Shown here piece by piece: positions 57,701 through 64,000 of a stretch of DNA of 64,000 bases. Each line of letters starts with the position of its first letter. Position 1 is the first letter of the stretch. The DNA is taken from assembly GCA_902800395.1 (NCBI GenBank), contig CADCEC010000006.1, forward strand, positions 55,223 through 119,222. The letters run 5' to 3'. This DNA comes from an uncultured Bacteroidota bacterium. Lineage in GTDB: Bacteria > Bacteroidota > Bacteroidia > Bacteroidales > P3. The notes under the pieces were generated by a model. It had not been told where the DNA came from and did not search any database. It saw only the letters and a list, made by a program, of their open reading frames with translations. A program made the position numbers and the translations under genes.

Positions 57701-58920
57701 GTGAGGGCGACACCGGCAACTGGGTGCGCGGCATCTTCAACACCGCGCCCTGCAGCGATGCCCTCTTCCGCGACAATTACGACTCCACCATGCAGTACAA
57801 CCTCACCTCCGTGGGTCCCGTCGGCTACAACGGCGTCGGCTACAGCTATGTGCAGACGCTCGTATCGCCCGAACACCTCGCCGGTCTCGAGGAAGGACTC
57901 ACGGCATTGGCTTTCCGTCCGGCGACCTATGTGGAGGGCTCCCACATGAGCAACGTCACCGTCTGGCTGGCCAATGTGGCCGACACCGCCCTCAACGACG
58001 GCCCCATCCTGCCTGATGCCGACCATCGCTTCATCAAGGTCATCGACTCCGGCAACTTCTGCCATACGGCGACGACGGAATGGCAGACCCTGCGCTTCGA
58101 CCGTCCCTTCCTCTGGGACGGACACAGCACCCTGCTGGTCGCCGCCCTGCGCGAGGATGGCGGCGACACCTCAGTCGTGACGCATTACTCCTGCCACTTC
58201 CGCCATCGCGATTTGATGGACACCGTCTACCGTTCCTACCAGATTGCAGGCTACTACCCCATCGACATCGACAGCGCAGGCAGCTACACCGGCCCTTACT
58301 ATAGTGGCTACGGGACCTTCGCGACGGGAGACCTCCGCCTCATTGGCAACCTCTGCGGGACGGCGCTCTGCGAAGCACCTGTAATCGACTCTGTCACGGC
58401 CGACAGCACGAGTGTAACCCTCGTGTGGCACGGTACCGGCAATGACTACCAACTTACCATTTCGCCCGACAGCCAAGGCTTGGGCACGATATCCACCCAA
58501 GACAACAGCTATACCTTTACAAGCCTCCAGCCCGCCACCAGCTATAGGGTGTCGCTGCGGCAGAACTGCACCGCTGCCGACTTCGGCTATTCCGACTGGA
58601 GCTCTGTGAATGTCACCACCACCGGCTCCGGCCCCATCGGTATCGACAACGTATCAACCTGTCAACTTGTCAACGTTTACCCCAACCCCACCCACGGCAA
58701 AGTCACCGTCACGAGCCCCGACCCACTTGCTTCCGTCACCGTCACCGATATGATGGGCCGCAGTGTCTACACTCAAACAATTAAGCAATCAAACACTCAA
58801 GCAATCACAATGGATCTCCACCACCTGCCTCAGGGTGCCTATTTTCTCATCCTCACCTCCGCCGACGGCAAGACCCACACCGTCCGCCTGCTGAAACAAT
58901 CGGACATCTTCTCACGATAA
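54757..58920 (+). CDS. Large multidomain surface protein with T9SS type A sorting domain
   Basis: 1387 residues. Signal peptide to VKAQ (about 23). Alternating domains follow: an N-terminal beta domain (30-200), Fn3-like repeats (about 205-280, 440-525, 700-780, 935-1010, 1215-1300; note recurring WTVEC/YTFRITNYC), MAM/jelly-roll-like domains beginning with PYVEDFEG and PYTEDFDSYTG (about 285-435 and 535-695) and a CUB-like domain (TVYDNGGAADHFS ... LTIYDGVGTSG, about 790-910). The last ~80 residues (VNVYPNPTHGKVTV ... VTDMMGRSVYTQ ... LPQGAYFLILTSADGKTHTVRLLKQ) are a T9SS type A signal. The C-terminus contains a CAAGCAAT quartet. Likely adhesin or glycan-binding protein. Confidence 0.9.
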   Translation: MKKSAILFLATLMLLMVSNVKAQSTDTILIGDTTNMVMGGTNLPYQSFSSSYTQEMVLASELNGPAMITGLDLYCGNGGIGRQCTIYLANTYLSRLDSFVPYGAMFQQVVVDTLGQEDGWNHFEFSTPFYYTGFGNLVVAFDSPWAMGGGDYYCDYSQTISRYAGINLTYLTPTFPTTVTTYRNIMRLHTQPVPAPVSTCPAPSVLVDAVGSTEVNVRIPGGSNLLWTVECITDGDGAWQTGGYGTSDTTYTMTGLTPNTHYTFRITNYCTDTFSTTFKHILTNCVPDTVPYVEDFEGLYFMPDCMRSTPGSVGDTPELDWSHSHSGICGVKLNGGTLVLPSFDVPTDSLELSFWAQNGTVNATLNLYVGVVSDPLDPATFVPVDTITVPQSWIPVVVRFDGHPGIAGQIAIRTANPRMTYFYIDDIELHRITPCQTIMAVTVDQISDISAMVHWVDTTGIYYEVAYGPSGFAIDSTHIVTGIHADSLLLNSLLPYTVYDVYVRSYCGNSYTNWSPVHSFRTFCSLLDTLPYTEDFDSYTGYPQASNLPCWRGHVDMNTCVVNPAGGGHSGNRALRWDWSSYDAAVQTAVLPAINTDLLPLNTLQLSFWAKNTENIYHMYDTARLVVGVMTDPTVDSTFQPIDTIVILGDDWYRYDVPLSGTGNYIAIRSCQGIGTREQWRAFLDDILLDLSPACQDVTGLTVTALTATTATVRWDGQPEGVVWQTYIDTDATVTPEADTTRLTNPECSFTDLTTGTPYYVWVRAICTLKNDTSQWEGPLQVVPGMWNMRVNKNDTLTVCGVTVYDNGGAADHFSAQHSSLVIMPDAPGHLVSIGGHCDIGSVSSLTIYDGVGTSGTVLWTKSVNNMWPVDFGPVVSETGPITLAFEGNTSFNYYNDGFELSVNCIPDTCIVHQLRLDTAVAATDSTLALTWECNGASSYEVEYGPVDFFAGTLLTTTNNNIVITGLSSLDRLEVHVRSLCGEGDTGNWVRGIFNTAPCSDALFRDNYDSTMQYNLTSVGPVGYNGVGYSYVQTLVSPEHLAGLEEGLTALAFRPATYVEGSHMSNVTVWLANVADTALNDGPILPDADHRFIKVIDSGNFCHTATTEWQTLRFDRPFLWDGHSTLLVAALREDGGDTSVVTHYSCHFRHRDLMDTVYRSYQIAGYYPIDIDSAGSYTGPYYSGYGTFATGDLRLIGNLCGTALCEAPVIDSVTADSTSVTLVWHGTGNDYQLTISPDSQGLGTISTQDNSYTFTSLQPATSYRVSLRQNCTAADFGYSDWSSVNVTTTGSGPIGIDNVSTCQLVNVYPNPTHGKVTVTSPDPLASVTVTDMMGRSVYTQTIKQSNTQAITMDLHHLPQGAYFLILTSADGKTHTVRLLKQSDIFSR
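58774..58805 (+). repeat. Quartet microrepeat, CAAGCAAT-type octamer x4, in the T9SS sorting domain
   Basis: Units CAAACAAT, TAAGCAAT, CAAACACT, CAAGCAAT. Encodes QTIKQSNTQAI between two conserved strands of the sorting domain. Confidence 0.9.
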
Positions 58921-58947
58921 TTTTCAATCATCAAAAACACATCCAAC

Positions 58948-59622
58948 ATGACACATCACTTCATCAAATCCCTCGCCATCCTCACCTTGGGCGCGATGCT
59001 AATCGGAACGGCCTCGGCCCAGGAAATCGAGGCTGGAAAACAGAAGATCAAACCCTGGATTGAATTCAACCTCGGTATAAGCTTCCTCAACGGAAGCAAC
59101 GGCTTCAACGACCACATGCAGACCTATCACCCAACGCTCGACTACCGCAGCGCCTACAGCGCGGCAGTGCAACTCGGCGTTGGCGTCGGCGTGGAATACC
59201 GCCGATTCACCCTCGGCTTGCACCTGGGCGGCATGGCTGACAACATCTTCTCTGTGAAGAACCAACTTGTCAAAAAGCAAGACAATCTTTACCACATCGA
59301 CCTCGGCTACCGTTTCGACCTCGGCAAGAACTATACCCTCGAACCCGCGGCGGGCTTTGGCGTCTGCGTCAGCGATATCTTCCTCTCCAGCTCGCGTGGC
59401 GGTGCCGACTACGTCAATTCGTTCTCCACAGCGAATTTCGCAGTGCCGCTGACAATCAATTTCTGGCATGGGAAGAACGGTAAAGACATCGGTCTATATG
59501 TTCAGTATATCATCAGCGTCGGACAGGTTGGAAAAGCCCACATCACCGGACTTGACACCGAGGTGGACGACCTCAACTTCCTGCCCGCCACACTCACCCT
59601 TGGCTGGAAATATCGATTTTAA
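58948..59622 (+). CDS. Outer-membrane beta-barrel protein
   Basis: 224 residues. Signal peptide to ASAQ (about 25). The mature chain shows amphipathic strands of an eight-stranded barrel (AVQLGVGVGVEYRRFTLGLHLGGMA, IDLGYRFDLGKNYTLEPAAGFGVCV, LPATLTLGWKYRF) and ends in Phe, the usual barrel-assembly signal. Ligand unknown. It follows the T9SS protein by 27 bp and may share its transcript. Confidence 0.85.
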   Translation: MTHHFIKSLAILTLGAMLIGTASAQEIEAGKQKIKPWIEFNLGISFLNGSNGFNDHMQTYHPTLDYRSAYSAAVQLGVGVGVEYRRFTLGLHLGGMADNIFSVKNQLVKKQDNLYHIDLGYRFDLGKNYTLEPAAGFGVCVSDIFLSSSRGGADYVNSFSTANFAVPLTINFWHGKNGKDIGLYVQYIISVGQVGKAHITGLDTEVDDLNFLPATLTLGWKYRF

Positions 59623-59690
59623 ACCATCAAAAACGCGTCCAATGTGCAACACCAAACTATCAAAACCCGCAGATGGAAACAGCCCCGTTT

Positions 59691-59822
59691 GTAACGCTGA
59701 GAAGGTGACAATGTATCGCTGAGAGGGTGACAATGTAACGCTGAGAGGGTAACAATGTATCGCTGAGAGGGTGACAACGTATCCCTGAGAGGGTGACAAT
59801 GTATCGCTGAGAGGGTGACAAA
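59691..59822. repeat. Minisatellite, 22-bp unit x6
   Basis: Six contiguous units starting at 59691, 59713, 59735, 59757, 59779 and 59801, consensus GTATCGCTGAGAGGGTGACA then AT. Only scattered substitutions (T/A at position 4, G/A at 13 and 17). No spacers. Confidence 0.97.
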
Positions 59823-59895
59823 CTGATATGGAAACAGCACTGAAAACCAGCACGATAAAAACGCTCCCAACAAAACTATTAAAAAGGGTGCCGAG

Positions 59896-59967
59896 GAAAC
59901 TACTAATTTCCTACCCATAGAAACTACTAATTTCATAGGCATAGAAACTACTAGTTTTATCGGCACC
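59896..59967. repeat. Minisatellite, 24-bp unit x3, inside an inverted repeat
   Basis: Units start at 59896, 59920 and 59944 and begin GAAACTACTAATTTC (third copy GAAACTACTAGTTTT). Flanks GGGTGCCGA (left) and TCGGCACCCC (right, partly in unit 3) are inverted repeats, so the array is the loop of a larger stem. The core AAACTACTAATTT resembles an inverted repeat itself. Confidence 0.9.
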
Positions 59968-60001
59968 CCTTCCGGGGACACCCGTATAACTCTTATTCAT
60001 T

Positions 60002-62320
60002 ATGAAAGAAACCATGAGAACCATCATGCTATCCGTCAGCCTTCTTCTCGCCACTATTGCCAAAGTGTCGGCGCAGGACACGCTCACTGTGGCGCAGATG
60101 CGGGAGGACTTCAGCTATATGATGGAGCAGTACGAGCGCATCCACCCGAACCCGACGTGGTCGCTCGGCAGGGAACGGTACGACGAGCTGAAGCGACAGA
60201 CGCTGGCACGGCTTGACCACCCGATGACACAGCTCGACTTCTGGCGCATCATCGCTCGATGGAACCAGCACTTCGACGGCCACACGCATGTGGGGTTCCC
60301 GCAGTCGGCGCCGCGAATGCCGGAAGGCATGATGGCTTTCCCGCCGTACAGCATAGTACAGTATTGCGACGGGAAACTCCGCTTCAGCACTTACGACGGC
60401 ATGCCCGACAGCCTGCGGGGATGCGAGATAACGTCCATTGATGGGCATTCTGCGACAGAGATTGTCGACAGCATCCTGCCCTACATCAGCCACGAGAGCG
60501 AGGCCCATCTGAACACCATTGTCCTGCGCTCACTCTATTATTACTACAATCTTTTTTACGGCTACAGCCCGCAGATGACAATTGTTTACCGCACCGCTGA
60601 CGGCAAGCGAAGTGTAGTGCTGGACAGGAGAATCCTTTATGAATGGCTGGTACAGGTGGACGACAAGGGTAACATCGGCGGAACGGGACCGCGCGATATA
60701 CCTTGGCATTTCAGCATTTTCCCCGAACAAGGCGTTGCCTTGTTTGAATTCAACTCTTGCGGGCCAAATGACAAGCTGGAGCAGTTCGATTCCGTTGTGG
60801 CGGCCTGCATCGACTCGGTCAACCACTATGGTATCCGGCATCTTTTTGTGGACATTTCGCACAACAGCGGAGGCAGCGACGCTTTCTGCAAGCGCCTCCT
60901 TTGCCATCTCGACGGCCTTCCCGACACGGTGGCGGCTATGGATGTGACGGACACCGAGATGGGTACCGTCGCGGACCCGGAAGAGAAGCGTGTAAAAATG
61001 TCATTCACCCCCAAGCACCCCTTGTACGGCGGCAAGCTGTACTTCATCCAGTCGCATTTCACCTACTCCGCCTCCATTGTCATGGTCAACCTCGTCAAGC
61101 AATACCGCCTCGGAACCCTCATCGGCGAGGAGACCGGCGGCCTCACCACCACCTACATCCGTCTCAACCAGCGCAAACTGCCCAACTCCGGGCTGACGTT
61201 CTACTGCTCCGACAAGCAGAACCGCTACCTTGGCACCACAGGCCCCCGCGGAGTGCTGCCCGACATCCCGCTGGAAATCGGCTACAAGTACCTCTTCCGC
61301 AGCTTCACCGCCGAGGAACTGCTGCAAATGATAGTCGACTACAGACAATACAGCCTCAACCTCCGCATCGAGGGCGACACGCTGCGGGTGTCGGGCTTTT
61401 ATCTCATCCCCTACGACACCACCACCTATTCGGGACAACCCATCAAGGTCGATACCGCCTATTCCTTGCCGCTTGCCGACTACCGCACGTCCGATGGTGC
61501 CATCGTGCTGCGACGCGAGGGTAACTGGTACCCGCACATTAACGGCGAGCTGCTGACGGCACAGGTACACATCAAGGCAGATGACTACCATATCATCGGA
61601 GGCACAGAATGGCTCCCGTCGTTCGACATACACCTCGTCCTCCTGCCGAAGGACAAATACGCTTGCAAGGTGATTGACTCGCCCATTCGTCCCTTCCATT
61701 TCTATCGCCTTGCAAGTGATACAACACAGTATTCCGATGCCTATTACCACGAGTTCGTGGATTCTTACAACTTCTACTGCTCCTTTTTCGGCGATTCCTT
61801 GTCATCAAAGCCGATGAATATCGTGGAGATTGGCGACCCGCAGTTTGTGATGTGCCAGTCGCTACGCGATATGATTATCTTCGGGCACTATTTCTATGAT
61901 GTTTACACTATGATACCCGACTTTTCGTGGATTCCGCACGAGGTAGCGCATCAATGGTGGGGCGACGGCATCTTCTTCGAATATCGCGACTACGCTTTAA
62001 GCGAAAGCCTGAATGAGTACATCAAACTGCAATACCTTAAGAGCCGCGGTCGTGGCTACGAGGAGCAGATAGAATACTACAAGGCGATGATGGAGCGTGC
62101 CGAAAAAACGTTGCCAATCGCCGATATCCATAGTGTCGAGTCGCAGGATGAATCCATTGCCATCTACCATGCCGCCCCCTACCGCCTAGCTTCAGAGGAC
62201 GCCTCGACCGTCAACACCACCCTGCAACAACTCTATAGCAAGTATAAACACACAATAGTTAGCCGAGAAGTATTCCTGCAAGAATGTAAAGCATTGCAGG
62301 ACTGGTTAATCTCTAAATAG
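60002..62320 (+). CDS. S41 (tail-specific) peptidase fused to an M1-like metallopeptidase domain
   Basis: 772 residues, secreted (signal peptide to VSAQ, about 24). The N-terminal half (about 30-440) is an S41/TSP protease: DGHTHVGFP, LFVDISHNSGG, and the catalytic Ser in HFTYSASIVMVN, then GEETGG and PRGVLPDIP. The C-terminal part (about 560-772) carries HEVAHQWWGDG near 645 and ESLNEY shortly after: the HExxH-x17-E zinc set of M1/gluzincins, one residue shorter than the usual 18. Both sites look intact. I know no reviewed protein with this order; a surface protein-degrading enzyme is likely. Confidence 0.85.
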   Translation: MKETMRTIMLSVSLLLATIAKVSAQDTLTVAQMREDFSYMMEQYERIHPNPTWSLGRERYDELKRQTLARLDHPMTQLDFWRIIARWNQHFDGHTHVGFPQSAPRMPEGMMAFPPYSIVQYCDGKLRFSTYDGMPDSLRGCEITSIDGHSATEIVDSILPYISHESEAHLNTIVLRSLYYYYNLFYGYSPQMTIVYRTADGKRSVVLDRRILYEWLVQVDDKGNIGGTGPRDIPWHFSIFPEQGVALFEFNSCGPNDKLEQFDSVVAACIDSVNHYGIRHLFVDISHNSGGSDAFCKRLLCHLDGLPDTVAAMDVTDTEMGTVADPEEKRVKMSFTPKHPLYGGKLYFIQSHFTYSASIVMVNLVKQYRLGTLIGEETGGLTTTYIRLNQRKLPNSGLTFYCSDKQNRYLGTTGPRGVLPDIPLEIGYKYLFRSFTAEELLQMIVDYRQYSLNLRIEGDTLRVSGFYLIPYDTTTYSGQPIKVDTAYSLPLADYRTSDGAIVLRREGNWYPHINGELLTAQVHIKADDYHIIGGTEWLPSFDIHLVLLPKDKYACKVIDSPIRPFHFYRLASDTTQYSDAYYHEFVDSYNFYCSFFGDSLSSKPMNIVEIGDPQFVMCQSLRDMIIFGHYFYDVYTMIPDFSWIPHEVAHQWWGDGIFFEYRDYALSESLNEYIKLQYLKSRGRGYEEQIEYYKAMMERAEKTLPIADIHSVESQDESIAIYHAAPYRLASEDASTVNTTLQQLYSKYKHTIVSREVFLQECKALQDWLISK

Positions 62321-62357
62321 TGATTCATAAATGTCTATCCAAAAAAGATAAACAACA

Positions 62358-62453
62358 ATGAAGAAAAACATCATCAAATCCTTCGCCGCCCTGATGATGG
62401 GCACAATGCTGCTCGCGGGCTGCGGAAAAGACAACGAAACTATTATCTGTTAA
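62358..62453 (+). pseudogene. Truncated lipoprotein, 31 codons, probable gene remnant
   Basis: MKKNIIKSFAALMMGTMLLAGCGKDNETIIC then stop: a complete signal peptide with lipobox (LLAGC) and only nine residues after the lipid-modified Cys. The stop codon lies inside the 3' end of the convergent beta-propeller gene (11-bp overlap). This looks like a deletion junction that removed the body of a lipoprotein gene; a functional micro-lipoprotein is the alternative. Confidence 0.6.
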
Positions 62454-63756
62454 CTCTAAAGATGTCCACCGAGTTGCCGCCGCGGTCGTTGCGGCCCTGC
62501 GAGGTGAGGAACAGGTACTGGCCGTCGGCCGAGATGTCGAGCCCCACGGGGTAGGAGTCGGCGGCGATGGTGCCCAGCAGCTTCATCGTGCGGGTGTCGA
62601 CCACCGCCATGCAGCTCGACGAGTTGCAGGCGGCGAAGAGGTAGCGGCCATCGGGCGAGAGCACGATGGTGCGGGCACCGGCAGGTACCTTGCAGCTCTC
62701 CCAGCCCCCGAGGCGGTAGCTCTTCTTCTCCCCTAGGTTGGGGATGGCGGCGACGAAGTCCGCCAGCTTCATGCGCTGGATATAGCCCGCATTGTTGATG
62801 CTCAGGTAGAGGTACTCATCCTGGATGACCAGGTGGCGCAGGTTGGACTTCATGCCTGTGATGCGGCCCAGGTACTTGCCCGAGGCGAGGTCGATGACGG
62901 CGATGCCGCCGGTGCCACCCATGCAGCCCACCAGCAGGTATTTGTTGTCGGGCGTGAAGACGGTACCACGCAGGCAGTAGCCGCAGTTGCAGTCGCGGTT
63001 CACGGATTCCGAAAGGCTGTAGTTGAGCTTCATCTTATAGTCCACCACGAGGCAGGAGACGTAGTGCCAGTCCTCCATCTTCTCGCCGCTGATGTCGATG
63101 ACACCCACGGTGTTGTCGCCCCAGTGAGTGACAGCGATATAGTGGTTGTCGGGCGAGGTGGCAATCATCTTCGGCAGCGGCCCCGTCTCGAAGAGGCGCA
63201 CGATACTGTCGTTCTCGGTGTCAATCACCGCCACCGCCGAGGGATCCTGCGCGTTGATGTCGAAACTGCGGCGGTAGTAGGGCACCCACAGGTAGCGGCC
63301 CCCGTGTGAAAAAGTGCTCTCCACGGGCTTGCCCATGAAGGTGTTCAGATTCCTTGTATAGTGCGTGAAGGGGAACAGTCCACTCGGCGGTGCCCAGAGG
63401 ACCGAGTCCTTCTGCGAGAAGCGATGATGGATGGACTTCAGCTTCTCGCCTGTCTTGAAGTCGAACACCACCGTGGTGCCGCCTTCCAGCGAGTTGACGT
63501 AGTATTTCTCACCCGAGGGATGGATGTTCACCGACTTCGGCGAGTGGATGTCCTTCTCGGCGGTCTCCTTGATATGCGGCGCGTAGTTCTGCTTGCGTCC
63601 CACCAGCTCCACGGTGATGCTGTCGAGCTTTAGCGTCGTCCCCAGCGCGGGATGCACCACAGGAAGGCGGTTCTCCTTGGCAGCGGTATCCTGCGCACTG
63701 GCCGGAATGAAAAACGAAAAGAATAAAAGGAGTGAGAGAGACAAATGTGTTCTCAT
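62443..63756 (-). CDS. Secreted YncE-like beta-propeller protein
   Basis: 437 residues from ATG 63756 (an ATG at 63765 inside a microrepeat is also possible). Signal peptide to ASAQ. The body has about seven propeller blades with recurring strands (VNIHPSGEKYYVNSLEGG, IATSPDNHYIAVTHWGDNTVGVIDIS, VFTPDNKYLLVGCMGGTGGIAVIDLASGKY, VLSPDGRYLFAACNSSSCMAVVDTR, GLDISADGQYLFLTSQGRND). A CxCxxC motif (DCNCGYC) between blades is unusual and could bind metal or form disulfides. Role unknown; similar proteins bind metals or peptidoglycan. Confidence 0.87.
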   Translation of the reverse strand: MRTHLSLSLLLFFSFFIPASAQDTAAKENRLPVVHPALGTTLKLDSITVELVGRKQNYAPHIKETAEKDIHSPKSVNIHPSGEKYYVNSLEGGTTVVFDFKTGEKLKSIHHRFSQKDSVLWAPPSGLFPFTHYTRNLNTFMGKPVESTFSHGGRYLWVPYYRRSFDINAQDPSAVAVIDTENDSIVRLFETGPLPKMIATSPDNHYIAVTHWGDNTVGVIDISGEKMEDWHYVSCLVVDYKMKLNYSLSESVNRDCNCGYCLRGTVFTPDNKYLLVGCMGGTGGIAVIDLASGKYLGRITGMKSNLRHLVIQDEYLYLSINNAGYIQRMKLADFVAAIPNLGEKKSYRLGGWESCKVPAGARTIVLSPDGRYLFAACNSSSCMAVVDTRTMKLLGTIAADSYPVGLDISADGQYLFLTSQGRNDRGGNSVDIFRVNR

Positions 63757-63762
63757 AACTAT

Positions 63763-63794
63763 CATCTATTATCTGTTAATTGTTATCTATTAAC
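63763..63794 (-). repeat. Quartet microrepeat, CATCTATT-type octamer x4, beta-propeller gene leader
   Basis: Plus strand: CATCTATT, ATCTGTTA, ATTGTTAT, CTATTAAC. Sits directly upstream of, and overlaps, the start region. Confidence 0.65.
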
Positions 63795-63829
63795 GAAATA
63801 CACATTCCGTGTATTTCCCGTTCCGGTTG

Positions 63830-63837
63830 CAAAGGTA
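63830..63837 (-). promoter_or_regulatory. Bacteroidetes -7 box for the beta-propeller gene
   Basis: TACCTTTG on the minus strand, about 74 bp before the ATG. Confidence 0.65.
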
Positions 63838-63870
63838 CGAAAATATATGAGATTAACCGCTACCAACAAA

Positions 63871-63900
63871 AAAAGGGGCGCCCATTCGGGCGCCCCTTTT
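63871..63900 (-). terminator. Intrinsic terminator of the T9SS gene at the right edge
   Basis: Perfect 13-bp stem AAAAGGGGCGCCC / GGGCGCCCCTTTT with a 4-nt ATTC loop, followed on the minus strand by more T. It is 20 bp after that gene's stop. Confidence 0.92.
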
Positions 63901-63919
63901 CTGTTGAAGCGTCACGCGC

Positions 63920-64000
63920 TTACCGTATCATCACGATGCGGCGGGCGGCGTGGTTGCCGATCTTGACGAGGTAGGTGCCGCTGACGGGGATGTCGAAGCG
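63920..64000 (-). CDS. C-terminal end of a T9SS-secreted protein (runs off the window)
   Basis: 26 visible codons reading RFDIPVSGTYLVKIGNHAARR then IVMIR and stop. The GTYLVKIG ... RRIVMI pattern is the last strand pair of a type A T9SS sorting domain. The rest lies beyond the window, so the passenger protein is unknown. Confidence 0.85.
   Translation of the reverse strand, partial: RFDIPVSGTYLVKIGNHAARRIVMIR

Larger units (their letters stand above)
59623..60001. other. 379-bp gap filled with minisatellites
   Basis: Contains the 22-bp x6 array (59691-59822) and the 24-bp x3 array (59896-59967), both annotated separately. No gene or clear promoter box was seen for the peptidase at 60002. 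Confidence 0.7.

Noticed and set aside
59691-59822. CRISPR array
   Set aside because: Units are contiguous with no unique spacers, and no cas genes are present. The array at 34988 was rejected for the same reason.
1-64000. tRNA, rRNA or riboswitch genes
   Set aside because: No cloverleaf with CCA-type end, rRNA segment or known riboswitch core was recognised, including upstream of ribBA; a covariance-model search would settle this.

Overview
The window looks like chromosomal DNA of an uncultured gut-type Bacteroidales bacterium. The evidence is Bacteroidetes -7 promoter boxes (TAnnTTTG) in front of many genes, two kinds of type IX secretion (T9SS) C-terminal sorting domains, Bacteroidetes-only families (DUF4290, HYC_CC_PP-like, VirE_N/BT4734-like), weak Shine-Dalgarno signals and GC-rich coding DNA separated by AT-rich gaps. 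No rRNA, tRNA, CRISPR array or integrative element was seen.

Layout. 1-741: the start of rpiB on the minus strand, then a 627-bp very AT-rich gene-free stretch with DnaA-box-like words. 742-21017: about 17 genes all on the plus strand (nadA, a membrane zincin, a REP-type tyrosine transposase, a tRNA-editing protein, an RluA enzyme, DUF4290-murA, a PHP phosphatase, purB, an MsbA-like exporter, a T9SS protein, nadK, kbl, a glycosyltransferase, a prolyl oligopeptidase, a DNA glycosylase, a large unknown, DUF1294). Two perfect 16-bp parS sites lie at 3872 and 10680. Divergent genes, the AT-rich gap and parS together make 115-741 a good oriC candidate. 21020-23592: minus-strand operon (sigma-like factor, TfoX-N, ogt, cupin) and carbonic anhydrase. 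23885-28157: SOD, YifB/ComM and a VirE_N-PriCT2-TPR protein. 28165-32036: YraN, a small protein, a serine hydrolase, TSCPD, MutT and a membrane LytTR regulator. 32183-37937: LiaF-like protein, M28 peptidase, methyltransferase, isochorismatase-like, HEAT, DUF5131 and GNAT genes. 37921-50445: mostly minus-strand housekeeping (CNNM/CBS protein, glycosyltransferase, nitroreductase, NamZ, dut, clpP, trmD, M23-LysM, NlpC/P60-CapA fusion, FecCD/FecE-type ABC transporter, dapB) with rsgA on plus. 50573-54572: ribBA, then a metal-handling operon (HYC_CC_PP-like, TonB receptor, HMA). 54757-64000: a 1387-residue T9SS adhesin-like protein, a beta-barrel protein, an S41-M1 fusion peptidase, a truncated lipoprotein, a beta-propeller protein and the tail of another T9SS protein.

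The most unusual signal is a set of short, slightly degenerate tandem arrays, usually exactly four copies of a 6-, 7-, 8- or 9-bp word (24-36 bp), found at more than 20 places. The same words recur at unlinked sites (GTGGAAA in purB, an ABC exporter, rsgA and twice in dapB; CAAGCAAT in three genes; CTTATCTC at the ends of clpP and fecC). Many are in frame inside conserved genes, at variable loops, in signal peptides or over start and stop codons. Separately, a 24-bp GGAG-plus-hairpin element occurs three times and resembles the REP sequences mobilised by the transposase family encoded at 2293. Larger palindromic minisatellites (22-bp x4-5, 11-bp x3 inverted, 22-bp x6, 24-bp x3) occupy intergenic gaps.
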